A stretch of 64,000 nucleotides of DNA from Siphonodentalium dalli (lineage: Eukaryota; Mollusca; Scaphopoda; Gadilida; Siphonodentaliidae), in assembly GCA_032622095.1 (NCBI GenBank), contig CP136064.1:246733827-246797826 (forward strand), read 5' to 3'. Positions 11,831 to 23,626 of this stretch are shown here, piece after piece. Position 1 is the first letter of the stretch, and each line of letters begins with the position of its first letter. Under the pieces are notes generated by a model. It did not search any database and had not been told where the DNA came from. It worked only from the letters and a program-made list of their open reading frames with translations. A program made the translations under genes and the position numbers.

Positions 11831-12806
11831 CAGGACATTCTCTCAATTATATATATTTATATGTACCTTCATATTAGGCCTTTATTTGGGCACACACCGC
11901 AGCATGGCCATCCTGAAAATTAAAATATGACATCAAAGGAGCAGTTTAATTGCCTTGCTTCTCAGGGCTCAAATGCAGCTTCAGGAATACTTAAAAAAAA
12001 ATTTGCATTTATTTTGATACATTCCATTCATTACGCTGGGCTACAATGGGTAAATTACCCTGGGCAAAAATGAATGGAATGATTTTTGGGTGACCGGAGT
12101 AATCTAAAAATATCATAGTTACAACTGCTAACAAAACTTAATTTTTTATTGAGGAAATTTGACAAAACTCACATTGGCGCATCGAACAGACGACTTAAGT
12201 AAATGAGTAAAAATATCTGATATTCACAATGAAACTAACGAGAATTTTGACTTGTATCGAACAAGCAAATATATCTAATTTTAGAACAACCTTGACACTC
12301 TGTATCTATAACTTTGGATAAATAAATTTTAACTGTCATCCAATTGAATTGTATATTTCAGAATTATATATTCTATAATCATGACAAATTATAAAATATA
12401 AAATTTGATTAATCCATTACATAAATATTTTTCCATGTGTTTTCTCAGTTGACAACCAATCTTCGCGCGGACAGTGACGTCACATTACAATACGCTCACA
12501 GTTACACCACCACAGCCGCATGTATAATGAGCATAGCCCAGAGTGTTTACGCGGTAATTCCATTCATTGCTCTTTGTAATTTCATCACCCATCGTGGCCG
12601 AGTAGAATGAATGAAATCACCCCATGGAGTTGGCCTCAGCACAGTGTCATTGGAATATCAATATTTCAACAAAACTGTAAAATAAATACTGAATTTCTAT
12701 AACATTATATATTCCACTGTAAATAAAACTAAAATTGGGATAACCTAAAGGGTACATGAGCCACTTTAGGTACAATAACGTGCAATGAAGCTGTTTCTAA
12801 CATTTA
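11831..12806. other. Non-coding stretch with ATTCCATTCATT foldbacks
   Basis: Two short inverted repeats are built on ATTCCATTCATT and its complement, at about 12021-12090 and 12555-12615. They may be ends of one old element. Otherwise nothing is recognised. Confidence 0.35.
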
Positions 12807-12810
12807 TTAA

Positions 12811-13126
12811 CCCTTTACCCAACAAACCGGCCAAAACCGGCCAAATAAAGCTTCAACAGCCTAAAATATCTTCGGTCTGTCTCAATAGAACCATATAAAT
12901 ATGGATATCATTGGAACCGGCTCCTTGACCACATTGTGATAGTTACAGTTATGCCCTGTGCCAATGCATTCTCTTATATATGCGAGTCGACCATAGGTCG
13001 CCTCGCATATATAAGAGAATGCATTGGCCTAGAAAAAATCTTCTCTTATATATGCGAGGCGACCTATGGTCGACTCGCATATATAAGAGAATGCATTGGC
13101 ACAGGGCCCTTCTGTTGGGTAAAGGG
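12811..13126. mobile_element. Family B1 TTAA-type element, copy 2
   Basis: Intact TTAA on both sides (12807-12810 and 13127-13130). Ends are CCCTTTACCCAACA and its complement. Two CCAATGCATTCTCTTATATA hairpins lie in opposite orientation to each other, each with a loop of the type CGACCATAGGTCG. The spacer between hairpins is shorter than in copy 1. Confidence 0.85.
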
Positions 13127-13325
13127 TTAACTTTTGAGATAAAAGGACAGCATCACTCTTATTAGGCACGTCACCATTATTAAAAAAATGAGTTTCCGTG
13201 CGGCGTCGTAGTTATATAGTCATTATGTCTGCAAAACATTTATTGCGAGCATGAAGATAGAGATAGCCACAAAATAATAACATAATGTAGTGATAATATA
13301 AATAAATGAATAAATAAATGAATAT

Positions 13326-13480
13326 GTGTTATATACACAATGTGTTTGTATCGATTCATGTATCTCGACGAGGCTAGTTTTCGTGGCCATATACTTGTAG
13401 CGACGAGGCGACGCTATGTGGCCACGAAAACTAGCCGAGTCGCGATACATGAATCGTTACAAACACACAGTATGTAACAC
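13326..13480. repeat. Foldback repeat of about 155 bp
   Basis: An imperfect palindrome. GTGTTATATACACA and GGCTAGTTTTCGTGGCCA on the left match their complements on the right, around a centre at about 13405. No other copy is seen in the window and there is no clear target duplication. Confidence 0.65.
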
Positions 13481-14935
13481 ATTTATCTACCATTCAGAAT
13501 CCATCAAAGAAATTACATTTTTTAAATGACAAAATCATTGGATTTGTCTTCGACGATTCGCTTTCTTCAGTAAGTTCTCCCAACATGCAAATGTAACTGT
13601 GTCACGCGATTATCTCGATTTGCTAAATTCTCCCAACCTGCAAGTTCATGCGAATATACCTAACCGAAATTGAATTCAATGCACAAAATCTCTTACACCT
13701 GCGTTTTGATATAATTATATAATAAATACTCAACAAATATGTATTAGTTACTTTATTATATGTTTTACCATAATACCCACGACGGGAGGCAATAAAATAT
13801 TGTTTAAATCTATTTGTTTATAGTGCGCAAGAATATACGTTGGAATGTTGTTCAATTTCTCATGCGATTGATGTGACGTTAGTTCATTCATGATTTTGAC
13901 CAGTCAGTGATGTCATTCGCGCCCTGTACCGAAACTGCAGTAATGATACAGATGTTTTTATCGCCAATTCGTCATTGCCAATTTTATCAGGGAATTTCAT
14001 AGGAAATGGTAGATAAATATGTATAAATGCTTTTTATTGCCTTGAAATTAGTTATTATATATTTTTTTGGTTTCTTTGAAATTAATTATTATGCATACTC
14101 AAATATATAATTACACCTCACACACTTTCTGATCTTATCTCTAATTTCTGACATTCTTTTCTGTCCCTCTGTCTCTCCTCCAGTTTTAATTTAATATATT
14201 TCTTCTCTCTATGGAACATTTTCTGCCTCTATCATTTACCCCTACTTGACTTGCAGTCAAGTAGGGCCACTCCATTGTCAAGGGAGAGGGCTTCCAATAA
14301 GCCAATGTCTCGTTGCCTAATCCCATATTTTTGCTAAATTTGTACCTATTGTAATTATATATTTGAATGTTCATAGAGGGAAAATAAATACTGTTTAAAC
14401 TAAAGGATATAAAATTCAATTATTATTCACTTCATAACTGAAGGCAGGGTTTCCGCTACGGGGGCAGGAGGTCACTTTTTGGGACCCTTTCCCCTCACCC
14501 AAAGTTCCCCTCCAACATATTCTGCTTATTCTCCTACCCAATCCACATATTAATGCCGATAAACATGTGTATCTGCCACTGAATAAAACAAACAGGGAGT
14601 AATAAACGATAATTTTATTTGTCTGCTAACGCTTATCAGGAAAAGAATACATTTCAGGGCTACACACATTGACAATTATTTTTGCCTCATTCTGAAAGAT
14701 ATCGATGATCAGAAATATTCCATGGTATAACATGTTGTAATGAATGTAGTGAAGTGGGACGTCAAAATATATGGCGAATTTTAACAATTTTCTCTACCGT
14801 TGATGGTGGCGGTATAAAACTTTTCAATACTCTTATCTTACATGCAATTTAAATTGGTGTTTTGTCGCACAGAGTACGGTACTTCTCAATGTTTATATGC
14901 AGTGCCAAATGAAAACATCCTTACATTAAAGGTCC
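13481..14935. other. Non-coding AT-rich stretch
   Basis: No exon or repeat family was recognised. A small hairpin, ACTTGACTTGCAGTCAAGT, lies at about 14245. Confidence 0.35.
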
Positions 14936-14939
14936 ACTT

Positions 14940-15397
14940 AATTTTCAAACCCCCCAGATCACATTATATAAAATATATGCCATATTATATACCATTTGAA
15001 AGAGGAAGCTCCAAAATATTGTATTTTTAAATTATTCGATGTAATAAACTGTGAACATGTTGTTTTTGTTGAGATAAAGATGTCTGTTCTGTGCTCAAGT
15101 TTCTGCACAAAGTATATTATTTTCAATGGTAGAAGAATAACTCCATATATTTAGATATAGAGTTATTCCCCTTCCATTGAAAATAAACTGTAGTTTGAAT
15201 TCTGTTGCATTCTGGGAAATGATTTTATGATTTCAGTATTTTCTATTACTCCATGGGCACCTTCTGAGACACAGACATTCCACATGGTGATGAATTATAG
15301 TATTTTAATCATATTTTATGGCATATATTGTTATTAAAGTCGTATATCAAGGCACTATAAAAAATAATAATCGGAGACTCGAAAAGTAATTGGGCCT
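14940..15397. mobile_element. Family K TTAA-type element
   Basis: TTAA flanks (14936-14939 and 15398-15401). The ends AGGTCCACTTAATTTTC and GAAAAGTAATTGGGCCT form a diverged terminal inverted repeat. A strong internal hairpin at about 15113-15186 pairs TTATTTTCAATGG with CCATTGAAAATAA around GAATAACTC/GAGTTATTC. Confidence 0.65.
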
Positions 15398-15496
15398 TTA
15401 ACCCTTCAAATTGTCAAAAATAAAACACAGTAATATGATTCCTTGACTTTATCTACATGTACTTATATTACCCTTGATATTCAGAACTTGGCTTAA

Positions 15497-15721
15497 CCCT
15501 TTCAGTGTCAGGGGCCGATCTCATCGGCCCTAATTTACGGTCTGTAAAATCGGCCCTAAAAAAAAAAATTGTAAAAAATAATAACAAATGATGAAAAATT
15601 GTTAGGCCAATGCATTCTCTTATATATGCGCGGCGACCTATGGTCGACTCGCATATATAAGAGAATTCATTGGCACAGAGTATATGGGTTGATACAAAAA
15701 TCGGACCTGGCACTCAAAGGG
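15497..15721. mobile_element. Family B2 TTAA-type element, copy 1
   Basis: TTAA flanks at 15493-15496 and 15722-15725. Ends are CCCTTTCAGTGTCA and its diverged complement TGGCACTCAAAGGG. Near the left end is a second palindrome, GGGCCGATCTCATCGGCCC. A CCAATGCATTCTCTTATATA hairpin sits in the middle. It shares this hairpin with B1 and B3 but has different termini. Confidence 0.8.
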
Positions 15722-16110
15722 TTAAATTATCGTCGGACTTACTAAATCCTATTACATGTAGATATTCACAATTTGTCAATGGACTGAGATTTCCCCCAGT
15801 GGCCATAGGGGTACCATTCCCCCAACCCCTAGCGGAAACCCTGTAGGCTATAGTAGACCAAGTCATCTCGGTCAACAACAGCTTGGGATTGCGGTTGGGA
15901 TGATGTTGTTTTGGACAGAGTCATGCCCCTTTGCTCTTCTATAGTGGAATTTTATTCAAAAGTCATACTACATGTTCACGTGAAGCCTGGGCATTCACGT
16001 AAACCCATGAATGTGATTAATCATCTGACATGTCTGCGATTAATCTTTCTTCAAAATGATATACCATTTACTGTGATAGCAAAAGGTAGAGTGATGATAC
16101 AATCGTTTAA

Positions 16111-16553
16111 CCCTTTCAGTGCCAAGTCCGTTTTTTGCATAAACCCATATACCCTGTGCCAATCCATAGGTCGCCTCGCATATATAAGAGAATGCATTGG
16201 CCTAACAAATTTTCATCATTTGTTATTATTTTTTATAATTTTTTACAATTTTAATAATTTTTTCTTATATTCTTTAACAGACTTATTTTGTAGGTTTAGT
16301 GCCAGGGAATCTTACGTTTTTCATGGGCATCAACATTATTACTATGAATACTTGGTGATAGTTCTGAGTTATAACATGCCCCTAAGGTTTTATCCAGTTT
16401 GTTTCTAAATTCGCTATAGCATGCTTAAGCATACCCAAACAAAATTCAACCCATAAAAAAAAACCAAAAAAAAACATTTTTTTATTTTTTTTAGGGCCGA
16501 TTTTACAGACCATGAATTAGGGCCGATGAGATCGGCCCCTGGCACTGAAAGGG
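16111..16553. mobile_element. Family B2 TTAA-type element, copy 2
   Basis: TTAA at 16107-16110 and 16554-16557. Ends are CCCTTTCAGTGCCA and TGGCACTGAAAGGG. It carries GCCGATGAGATCGGC near the right end and a shortened CCAATGC...GAATGCATTGG hairpin. It interrupts family G; the copy at 50285 shows the uninterrupted sequence. Confidence 0.8.
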
Positions 16554-16947
16554 TTAATGTATTGTTTACATGCATTTTCTGATAGCACAACAAATAAAAA
16601 TTATCTGGAAAACAAGGCTTTGTTTACTTATACATGTAAATCCTGTTGCTTTGACATTTTATGGACCTCTGATATATACATGTTTGATATCATCATACTT
16701 GAGGAAAAGCTGCCCACTATGTTCATATACGCTAAGCTTCCATTTGATCTATTCCGAAGACAGGGTCCTCGCTGGACCAAAATTTACTTTTGCCAAATAA
16801 TTTGCCAAATCAAAATATTTATTGCCAAATTCTTTTAGAATTTGCCAAATGCTATCCCTGATAGTACCATTTTCTGCAACATTAAGTCTTATGTTTCGAC
16901 ACTCGCGGTTTGAACGACCACAAGAGGTTTAGCTATGTAAACACCAC

Positions 16948-17925
16948 CAGTGTTCGCGCTGTCGGTAGCCAAATTAGCCAATGGCTAATCTTTTTCGAAT
17001 TTGGCTAATAAAAATTTCATTTGGCTAAACTTTTGGCTAAACTTTTTTTTAACCCCAAATGGAGAATGAAAGCATGAATTTTTGGCAAGTGGGTTTTCAA
17101 TTCTATGATGGGAACGAGCTAGTCCGAAAACATCGTAAGTGGGAATATATCGCCGACGGTACAAAGGGAAACCCGATCGCGGACAGTACAAAGGGAAACC
17201 CGTCACTCTGCACGAAACGGCAAAAGTCATTATTTTACATTTAATCCGCTAATCCCCCATTGTCTGTCTGGTCACTCACGGGGCTCCTGCACAATTCATG
17301 TTTATGATGACATTGTATTTATGACGGTCAAGGTTTATGAGGGTCAAGGTTTATTAGCACCAAGTGTAAGACAATAGCTTAATCAGCCAAATGTGAATCA
17401 CGACAGATATTTTATGGCTATTTGTCAATACCGATACATTCAAAATAATATGCATGCTTTTATGACAGATTGTAATGTGATAACGGCGCAACAATATTAA
17501 GTTATTAGTTTCCAGATGTCACTTGGATATTTTCGCAAGGATAATTAATATTTAATGATTTAATCAATTAAAAGATATTGATATAAAACAAAAAAATAAT
17601 GACATTAAGAAGGACAATCCCGGGTCAACCCCCCCCCCCCCCCCCCCCCCCCAACAAATCACTCTTTAACATAGAGATTAATAATTTTTTAATAAATCAT
17701 CAAAATTAGTTAAATTATTGTGTATATTACCTGTGTCTGTTAGATTTGACGTTTTAGTCATTAATTGTGAACCGACAAGAAAACGATGATTTAATGATTT
17801 AATTTAATTTAGTTTTTTTAGTTTGGCCAAAAAACATTTGGCTAAAGTTTTTTTCATTTGGCTAATAAAATTTTCACTTGGCTAAACTTTTGGCTAAAGT
17901 TTTTTTCGGTCCAGCGCGAACACTG
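16948..17925. mobile_element. Non-autonomous hAT element (inner), 8-bp TSD AACACCAC
   Basis: It is inserted inside the outer hAT and flanked by AACACCAC at 16940-16947 and 17926-17933. The termini are CAGTGTTCGCGCTG and CAGCGCGAACACTG. Subterminal arrays use TTTGGCTAAA rather than the TTTGCCAAA of the outer element. The interior (about 17330-17530) is similar to 28450-28640 within the third hAT. A 22-base C run lies inside. Confidence 0.88.
17630..17652. repeat. Poly-C tract
   Basis: An unbroken run of about 22 C residues inside the inner hAT. Such a run is polymorphic and error-prone, so its true length is doubtful. Confidence 0.9.
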
Positions 17926-18370
17926 AACACCACCCCACTAAAGACGAATAATCCCTCCACCCATCGATACTAAATGCTATCAGATTAACTGCATCTTAAT
18001 AGAGGTGTTAACTTTTCCTAAAACATATAAATCACCATTAATATGATTATATTTTAAGAGTTTCCTGAAATGAAGGGTATCGATTGACCAATATTTTTCA
18101 ACTGTCTTGATGAATTAAAAAGTGACTTGCCAAAACTTTTGCCAAATGAAAATATTTTTTGCCAAATGTGAATTATTTTTGCCATTGGCAAATTTGGCAA
18201 GTGGCAGCGCGAACCCTGTCCGAAGACATACAAGCAAGATAACGATTCTGGGCATAAAGTCTGTAATAAAAGAGTAGCGGGATAGGACAGCATAAACCAA
18301 ACCGATATCCCGAGACTGAGAAGACTTGGTCTGATGCTATATCTGGTCGTAAATTGAACCGTGACCTATT

Positions 18371-19060
18371 TTCAGAGTACAACAGGATTAGTCGTGTAAA
18401 CAGGACCACTGCCGGTATTATGAGACATATTTTGACCGAAATTAAGAGTTGAGGTCTTAATAGTTCACTCCTTTCAGTAGACACATCAGTCATGTGATAT
18501 ATAATCATCTCATGTGTATTTGAAGGTCTTCTGCAATTTTATGGTATAATACTAGCAGGGTTGCCCAGCGTGGCCTGGGTAGATGACATTGATGCTGCTG
18601 ATTCATATTAAAGAATCCATTGGAAACATATCAAGTTTCGGGTATTTGATATTCTTGTTTTTTATTGTCAGATATTCAGGGGGAGGGGGTCAAACACAAA
18701 ATTTCTGAAGGCCTACTCAGAGAAAATTGCAATATAATAATAGAAGTGTTTACCTGTATCTAACATCATCAACATATGGGGAATATAGGCTATACATGCA
18801 GTGCTGTAAATGGGGCCACGTACGTCCTTTCAGAGTACAATGGGATTAGTCAAATAAACAAGACCACTGTCGGTCTCATCAGACATAATTTGACCAAAAT
18901 TAAGAGATTCATTGAGGTCTTAATAGTTCATTACTTTTAGTATCCATGTCAATCGTGTGATATATTATCATCTAGTGTCTGAATGAAGGTCCACTGCACT
19001 TTTATATAAAACTGTACTTTGATATAATACTAGCAGGTTGCCCAGCATAACCTGGCTAGA
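18371..19060. repeat. Diverged tandem duplication
   Basis: 18371-18585 and 18829-19060 align throughout. Shared landmarks are CAGAGTACAA, GAGGTCTTAATAGTTCA, and TAATACTAGCAGG followed by TTGCCCAGC. They are separated by about 240 bp of unrelated DNA. Confidence 0.7.
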
Positions 19061-19074
19061 AGACTAGGATTACC

Positions 19075-19522
19075 AGATAAGATAAGATAGATTTATTGAC
19101 ATAAAATACCATAGTAACAGGTAGATGTCAAAAACACAATGAAGATAGTGGTATGCGAAACATAAATAACAGTATCAAGTAATAATATTCATAAGTACGG
19201 CCAATATATAGTTACCTATGGCATAAAAACAATATATGTACACTATAGTTACACAATCGTATAATTAAGGGCCAGTAATAGTGTTTTATAACATCGTAGT
19301 TTGGTTATGGGCATGTGACATTGTTTTGTATACATATAATACTAGCATTTATACAAATGCCAGTCTCCTCAATTCAAAGAAAGATAAAATTGCCTTACTT
19401 AAGATATTTGCTATATCCGTTCCGTCCGCTTTCAGTAGGAATGAGAATTTTTCCTGATTAGTCATTGCTAGAAAATTGGGATTAGTGCATGCTATTTTAT
19501 TGTATAATTGCGTTCTTTCTAG
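19075..19522 (-). mobile_element. 5'-truncated non-LTR retrotransposon, 3' end
   Basis: On the minus strand this reads from an open frame (19522 down to a stop at 19349-19351) into a 3' UTR. It ends near 19075 in the TCTTATCTTATC-type tail characteristic of some molluscan LINEs. No target duplication was identified. Only the last 57 codons of the reverse transcriptase ORF remain. Confidence 0.7.
19349..19522 (-). pseudogene. Non-LTR reverse transcriptase C-terminus (fragment)
   Basis: It encodes 57 residues ending in a natural stop. The pattern LERTQLYNKI, then EKFSFLL and ILSKAILSFFELRR, matches the C-terminal thumb and tail region of non-LTR retrotransposon ORF2 proteins. The frame is open but starts abruptly at an upstream in-frame stop, consistent with 5' truncation on insertion. 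The clade cannot be told from this piece. Confidence 0.65.
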
Positions 19523-19611
19523 TGTTGACTATTAGTCTAACCATGACTATTAGTTTTCAGAATCGACAAATCAACTGTTTTAGTCGACAATAATTCGGTT
19601 AATCGTTCATA

Positions 19612-19717
19612 CAGTAATGCTCTAAGTAATCGACTTCTTAACCACAGCAGAATTATGGATAAATTTTCAGGATTTAGTCGGAAATATGGCTTGTTGCCAT
19701 TCATTGGAAAGCTCTCG
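19612..19717. mobile_element. Family A element, copy 5 (one arm only)
   Basis: Left arm only, from CAGTAATGCTCTAAG to AAGCTCTCG at the palindrome centre. The right arm is missing, so the copy cannot fold back. Confidence 0.8.
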
Positions 19718-21029
19718 CTTTCATACCGGGAGGTACATATAGACAGTTGCATATATTTGAGCTTCTGTGGGGGTGACAGGGATGCAGTCACATTTACTGC
19801 CATTTATAACCTGGATATTTTCAATAAAAAGTTGCGTTGGTGACGACATCAAAGGCAAAAGAAGCCGCTATGGAGATTAAAGGCAAAGGAAGCCGCACAT
19901 GAAGTGCATGGCGAGTCTGATGAGAGAACAGGCTCTTGGGTGGTAAATTGCACTGCATATGCTGTTAACTGTTACTTACAGGCATGTCATCAGTGCATAG
20001 TCCTGCTTACATACACAACCATACCCCTGATCGGCCCCTGGCACTCAAAGGGTTAAAGAATCAATTGATAACATAACAAATTTCATGTTTGAAGGATTAA
20101 GCGGACAGACATTCATGGAGATTTGATATACTGGTTTATTGTCACATATTTCCAACTCGAAATTTCGAATATACACTGATGAAAAAGTAGACAATCTTAG
20201 CCGCTTCTGTGCCATTTAATTCCCGAAAATTATAAATATATGCACCTCATAATTCTTATTGTACATCGCAAATGTTCGCATGCTATTAAATATAAGTATA
20301 GCCAGTAATTAGCCACTATAGGATGAATAATATGTCTCAATTCTAGCTTCGATCATGGTAGTCAAATGCTCGGAGATCGCTGATGGACCGACGATGTGCA
20401 TAAATTATAATAGCTATGAGACTGAGCAACCGCTATAGCGTTATCCGCCGACTATCTGTCTCAGATTCCGCATTATGTAATATCGCTAAGAATGTAAACG
20501 TGTTTCCGGCATCGAAATGATCATGTGGGCGGTGTTTTCTTTTGAAGTTGACTTTCAGTTTCTGAGCATTCCTTGACACTTAACTAACTTATGCCATTAT
20601 GGAACTTATATCTGTGAATTTCAGTTTACTCCTGTCTTGTTTTGTAACTGTTGTTGCATCTTCAAGTTTATAGCAACAGGTGTTTCTGAATGCCGATTTG
20701 CAATATTGCATGTACATGCAAACTGTACAAATTTTGCATTATTTCAGTTCCGATAATCCGTTCAGTGGTTATGTATTAATTGTCGTGACTGCTGCATAGA
20801 CGTTTTGATCTGGTTTTTTTTTGTCGACAATTATTAATTGTAGTATCACGAACGACGGTTGATCACCACATGAATTATGATGGAACTTCATGGAAGTTCA
20901 TAGAATGTTTCACAAATCATCTAATCAATGACAAAACTTGCCTAATTGAGAATGCAACACACAGGTATGATTTTTCATCGATTCAATTCGATATTCGATA
21001 TGATCAAAATCTCCAATTCGCAGGACCCT
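19718..21029. other. Non-coding stretch with a B2 fragment
   Basis: Positions 20028-20057 are the right end of a B2 element (GATCGGCCCCTGGCACTCAA followed by AGGGTTAA), without a left end. The remainder shows no exon or repeat. Confidence 0.45.
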
Positions 21030-21262
21030 ACCATGAATGGAGCTTCCTAAAATTTAGCAAAAACCCTGTGCCAATGCATTCTCTTATATATATGCGAGTC
21101 TTCATTAGGGAGCCTCGCAAATATAAGAGAATGCATTGGCCTAACAATATTTACCTTCACATTGTAAGCGAGTGCATTCTCTTTATGTACTGAGATCTAT
21201 ATAGGAGAATGTACTGAGATCTATACAAGAGGTTGTACTGGCGCAGCTCCTGTCATAATACT
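21030..21262. mobile_element. Family B3 element, degenerate copy
   Basis: It contains the family B3 landmarks GGAGCTTCCT, AAACCCTGTGCCAATGCATT, the ATATGCGAG...CTCGCA hairpin, and GGCGCAGCTCCTGTC. The flanking TTAA motifs have decayed. Confidence 0.65.
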
Positions 21263-21584
21263 GGGGTGGGTCCCAAAATCCTCGGCGTAAAAGATTTATT
21301 TTTTGCATGAAGTGGGGTGGTGGGTACTTAGTGCTGCTGATGCCGATGTGACTATGTCCCTACTTCATCTTACTACCGGATTATTCCAAATAAAGACAAA
21401 ATGGTTCGTGACAGAGTTGATTGTTTTCTTTATACACTGTATGTACCAGCCTGTTGGTGCTTGGGGGTAAAAAGTTGGTGGTGGGCATCATATTGTTAAA
21501 ATAATTGAAAGACATCTACCTACTTTATTTTTTGTCAGTTTGTTAGCGGAAACAAAGGTAATTTATTTTAGGCTTAAGCCTCAA

Positions 21585-22116
21585 AGGGGTGCTGTACAGT
21601 AATGCCCTAAATAATCAACTCCTGAACCGCAGCAGAATTATGGGTAATTTTTCAGGATTTAGTTGGAAATATGGCTTGTTGCCATTCATTTGAAAGCTCT
21701 CAGTGAGAGCTTTCCGATGAATGGTAACAAGCCATATTTCCGACTAAATCCTGAAAAATTACCCATAATTCTGCTGTGGTTAAGGAGTCGATTATTTAGG
21801 GCATTACTGTACACTAAATCCGACCATTTATGGAGCCATCTCCTTTATTATAATCAACAGAATATATGCAACAAATGAATTAATTTGAGCCATGGAGTAA
21901 TGCAAAACAACATGGTAATTATAATGAAAACGAGTTAATCATTGGAGCCATAAACTCATTTTCATTATAATTGCCATGCAGTTTGCATCGTTCATAGAGC
22001 GCTTTATTGTATTTGGCTCTAATCCATGGCTCAAATTCATTCATTTGTTGCATATATTCTGTTGAGTATAAAGGAGATGGTCCCATAAATGGCCGGATTT
22101 ATTGCACAGTACCCCT
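21585..22116. mobile_element. Family H TTAA-type element, copy 1, with nested A element
   Basis: The left arm (AGGGGTGCTGTA, then CACTAAATCCGACCATTTAT) matches the complement of 22000-22116 over about 110 bp. The right end is CAGTACCCCT followed by TTAA at 22117-22120; the left flank is TCAA. It is split at its 13th base by a family A element. It ends exactly at the TTAA of the next element. Confidence 0.75.
21597..21809. mobile_element. Family A palindromic element, copy 6
   Basis: TA-flanked and inserted in family H. The H copy at 60955 gives the empty site, TTCTGTACACTAAATCC, showing that TA was duplicated on insertion. Confidence 0.88.
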
Positions 22117-22120
22117 TTAA

Positions 22121-22512
22121 CCCTTTACCCAACAGAACGGCCCTGTGCCAATGCATTCTCTTATATATGCGAGTCGACCATAGGTCGCCTCGCATATATA
22201 AGAGAATGCATTGGCTTAACACATTAAAAATTATAAAATTGTTAAAGAATGTAAGAAAAAATGGTAAAAAGTGTTAAAAAAAGATTTTTTTTAGGCCAAT
22301 GCATTCTCTTATATATGCGAGGCGACCTATGGTCGACTCGCATATATAAGAGAATGCATTGGCACAGGGCATAACTGTAACTATCACAATGTGGTCAAGG
22401 GGCCGGTTCCAATGATATCCATTTTTGTATGGTTCTATTGAGACAGACCGAAGATATTTTAGGCTGTTGAAGCTTTATTTGGCCGGTTTTGGCCGGTTTG
22501 TTGGGTAAAGGG
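22121..22512. mobile_element. Family B1 TTAA-type element, copy 3
   Basis: TTAA at 22117-22120 (shared with the end of family H) and 22513-22516. Ends are CCCTTTACCCAACAG and the complement. Two CCAATGCATTCTCTTATATA hairpins flank an A/T spacer. It is in reverse orientation to copies 1 and 2, judged from the CTTCGGTCTGTCTCAAT block near its right end. Confidence 0.85.
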
Positions 22513-22993
22513 TTAAGAGATTTATCAGATATTGCAGAATATGCATAGTAAATCGCTTGACTAGCCTTGGATTCACGACAGTATTAGCTGCTGGGTTAAT
22601 TTAGTCAGAATCCGTATTGACGGGAAGTCACTGCATGTGTATTGACTTCTATGTAAAGTCAATGAAAACCGCTTTTGTTGGTAATTATTTAGGCTCGACA
22701 AATTATAGCTTTACTGATCAATATTCATTATCTCCGATTGTTGTTTTATTTTTATATATCTCTGTACAGAGTGGGAAAAATTAGTTGCCATGGAAACGTG
22801 CACATAATCGACACAAACATCACAATAACATTGACTTAATCTCGGATTAGTTTTCTCTGCAGTATAGATTTCCCGGACCAATCTTCAGATTTAGATTTTA
22901 CATATTGATAAGTTTGTGAGAGTCTATTCCTTTGTATCGATAATTATAATTGCTAATTTCAGCAGATTTCACTTGTTAGAAATCGCGTGAATG

Positions 22994-23222
22994 CAAGCCT
23001 TGAAATAGTGTGTCTGTCATTTGCAGAATGAGGTTCCCAGAGGGTGAATTTAGTGATCACCAAATTCACCCTCTGGGAACCTCATTCTGCTGAGGTGTAA
23101 GCAGAATGAGGTCCCCAGAGGGTGAATTTGGTGATGCTAGCCCGCTATGCAGGGTAGCATCACTAAATTCACCCTCTGGGAACCTCATTCTGCAAATGAC
23201 AGACACACTATTTCAAGGCTTG
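22994..23222. mobile_element. Family C foldback element, copy 2 (compact form), TSD CGTGAATG
   Basis: It is flanked by CGTGAATG at 22986-22993 and 23223-23230. The ends CAAGCCTTGAAATAGTGTGT and complement are near-perfect. Two internal hairpins on GCAGAATGAGGT...ACCTCATTCTGC sit back to back. An 8-bp target duplication is typical of hAT-type transposition. Confidence 0.9.
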
Positions 23223-23230
23223 CGTGAATG

Positions 23231-23622
23231 AAATGCTATCTGGGTATACACAATTTTTTTTTATGACGATATGACAGAAACAAGTTATGAGCAACCGACA
23301 GACATTTATATTTGTCAAATTGGGTGACAAAACTTGACCTATAGGCCATCTGTCAATCTCTCTATCTACAAATGTTGTCCGATATTAACCGTATTTAATT
23401 TCTTGAAAACCAGTCCTGCCTGAGTTTCCTTTCAGGAGTTATGCCTCTGTTTTTTGGGTGTCCAATATTTGATGTAATCTGAATTGTGACCAAACTTCTT
23501 ATGTGTCTTAATAGACTTATTCTAAAACAACAAACATGATCCGATTATTTTTTACCAATTTGGGTTTTTTTGCTTCTCGTCATGCACATGATTCCTTATG
23601 TTCCTGCAATTCTACATCCCTG
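23231..23622. other. Non-coding stretch
   Basis: No exon or recognised repeat. Confidence 0.35.
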
Positions 23623-23626
23623 TTAA

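Larger units (their letters stand above)
16761..18218. mobile_element. Non-autonomous hAT element (outer), 8-bp TSD TCCGAAGA
   Basis: It is flanked by TCCGAAGA at 16753-16760 and 18219-18226. The termini are CAGGGTCCTCGCTGG and its diverged complement (CAGCGCGAACCCTG). Both ends carry arrays of TTTGCCAAAT-type motifs at roughly 10-25 bp spacing, the usual position for transposase binding sites in hAT elements. No transposase is encoded. A second hAT element is inserted at 16948. Confidence 0.88.
15851..18350. mobile_element. Family G TIR element, copy 1, hosting a four-level nest
   Basis: The left end reads GTAGACCAAGTCATCTCGG and the right end, around 18318-18350, is its diverged complement. 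The family G sequence continues across two insertions, aligning with 50047-50530. It is interrupted by a B2 element at 16111-16553 and by a hAT element at 16761-18218, which itself contains a second hAT. A possible 6-bp GCTATA repeat flanks it, but this is uncertain. No transposase frame was found. Confidence 0.7.
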
